Source: an uncultured Ruminiclostridium sp.
GTDB taxonomy: Bacteria; Bacillota; Clostridia; Oscillospirales; Ruminococcaceae
Length of the DNA: 6,086 bases
Reading direction: 5' to 3'
Assembly (NCBI GenBank): GCA_934462775.1
Contig: CAKSIR010000134.1
Span: 1 to 6,086 of the forward strand
A program made the translations under genes and the position numbers. Numbering within the stretch: the stretch's first letter is position 1; each line of letters opens with the position of its first letter. Below, in pieces: positions 6,015-6,086 of this stretch. The notes under the pieces were generated by a model. It was not told the origin of the DNA and ran no database searches. It saw only the letters and a program-made list of their open reading frames with translations.

Positions 6015-6086
6015 ATTTGTATAAAGCACCGTAAGCAGCGCAGGCTCTGTAATCAGCGCCCTCTGCGTCCTTTGTGCCGAATGCGC
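6013..6086 (-). CDS. 3' end of an unidentified gene (partial)
   Basis: Reading the minus strand from the window edge, one frame is open for 23 codons (AFGTKDAEGADYRACAAYG, then ALYK) and ends at TAA (6013-6015), five bases before the terminator stem on that strand. The other two minus-strand frames are a stop-containing one and one running through the terminator. The Ala/Tyr-rich composition looks like real protein, but I do not recognise the family from so short a tail. The start lies beyond the window. Confidence 0.55.
   Translation of the reverse strand, partial: AFGTKDAEGADYRACAAYGALYK

Noticed and set aside
1..6086. Search for a new defence, mobile or biosynthetic system
   Set aside because: Every gene long enough to judge belongs to a known family (PotABCD, DUF421, YihY/BrkB). 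There are no integrase, transposase, tRNA, att-like repeats or clustered small unknown genes, so an exotic system is not supported.

Overview
The window looks like ordinary chromosomal sequence from a low-to-mid GC Gram-positive bacterium, most likely a gut-type Clostridia (Ruminococcaceae/Oscillospiraceae-like). This assignment is an inference. It rests on a lipoprotein-type substrate-binding protein, near-consensus SigA promoters (TTGACA, 17-bp spacer, TATATT or TAAAAT), purine-rich Shine-Dalgarno sites and U-tailed intrinsic terminators. No RNA gene, CRISPR array, insertion sequence or phage gene is visible.

Layout. Bases 1-120 are the 3' end of a plus-strand gene, possibly a flavin reductase/flavoredoxin-like protein. 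It ends at a 13-bp terminator hairpin (124-160) shared with the convergent operon that follows. From 4123 down to 159 on the minus strand lies a complete spermidine/putrescine ABC importer operon, potA-potB-potC-potD. Its junctions are tight: potA/potB overlap by 11 bp, potB/potC are 12 bp apart and potC/potD are 1 bp apart. A strong promoter sits at 4187-4215, just behind the preceding gene. That gene (4230-4937, minus) is a DUF421/YetF-family membrane protein. Divergent from it is a YihY/BrkB-family membrane protein (5094-5993, plus). The two share a short promoter region in which the predicted -35 boxes overlap. The YihY gene ends inside an 11-bp terminator hairpin (5983-6014) that also faces a convergent minus-strand gene, of which only the last 23 codons are visible (6013-6086).

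How the genes work together. PotD captures polyamine outside the membrane, PotB and PotC form the channel, and two PotA subunits hydrolyse ATP. The notable departure is PotD. It has an N-terminal lipoprotein signal and also a C-terminal transmembrane helix with a basic cytoplasmic tail, so it is probably anchored at both ends. The DUF421 and YihY proteins are membrane proteins of unsettled function, and nothing in the sequence ties them to polyamine transport. I found no convincing new multi-gene system. The points most worth checking are the PotD anchor and its altered ligand pocket, and the coupled divergent promoters.
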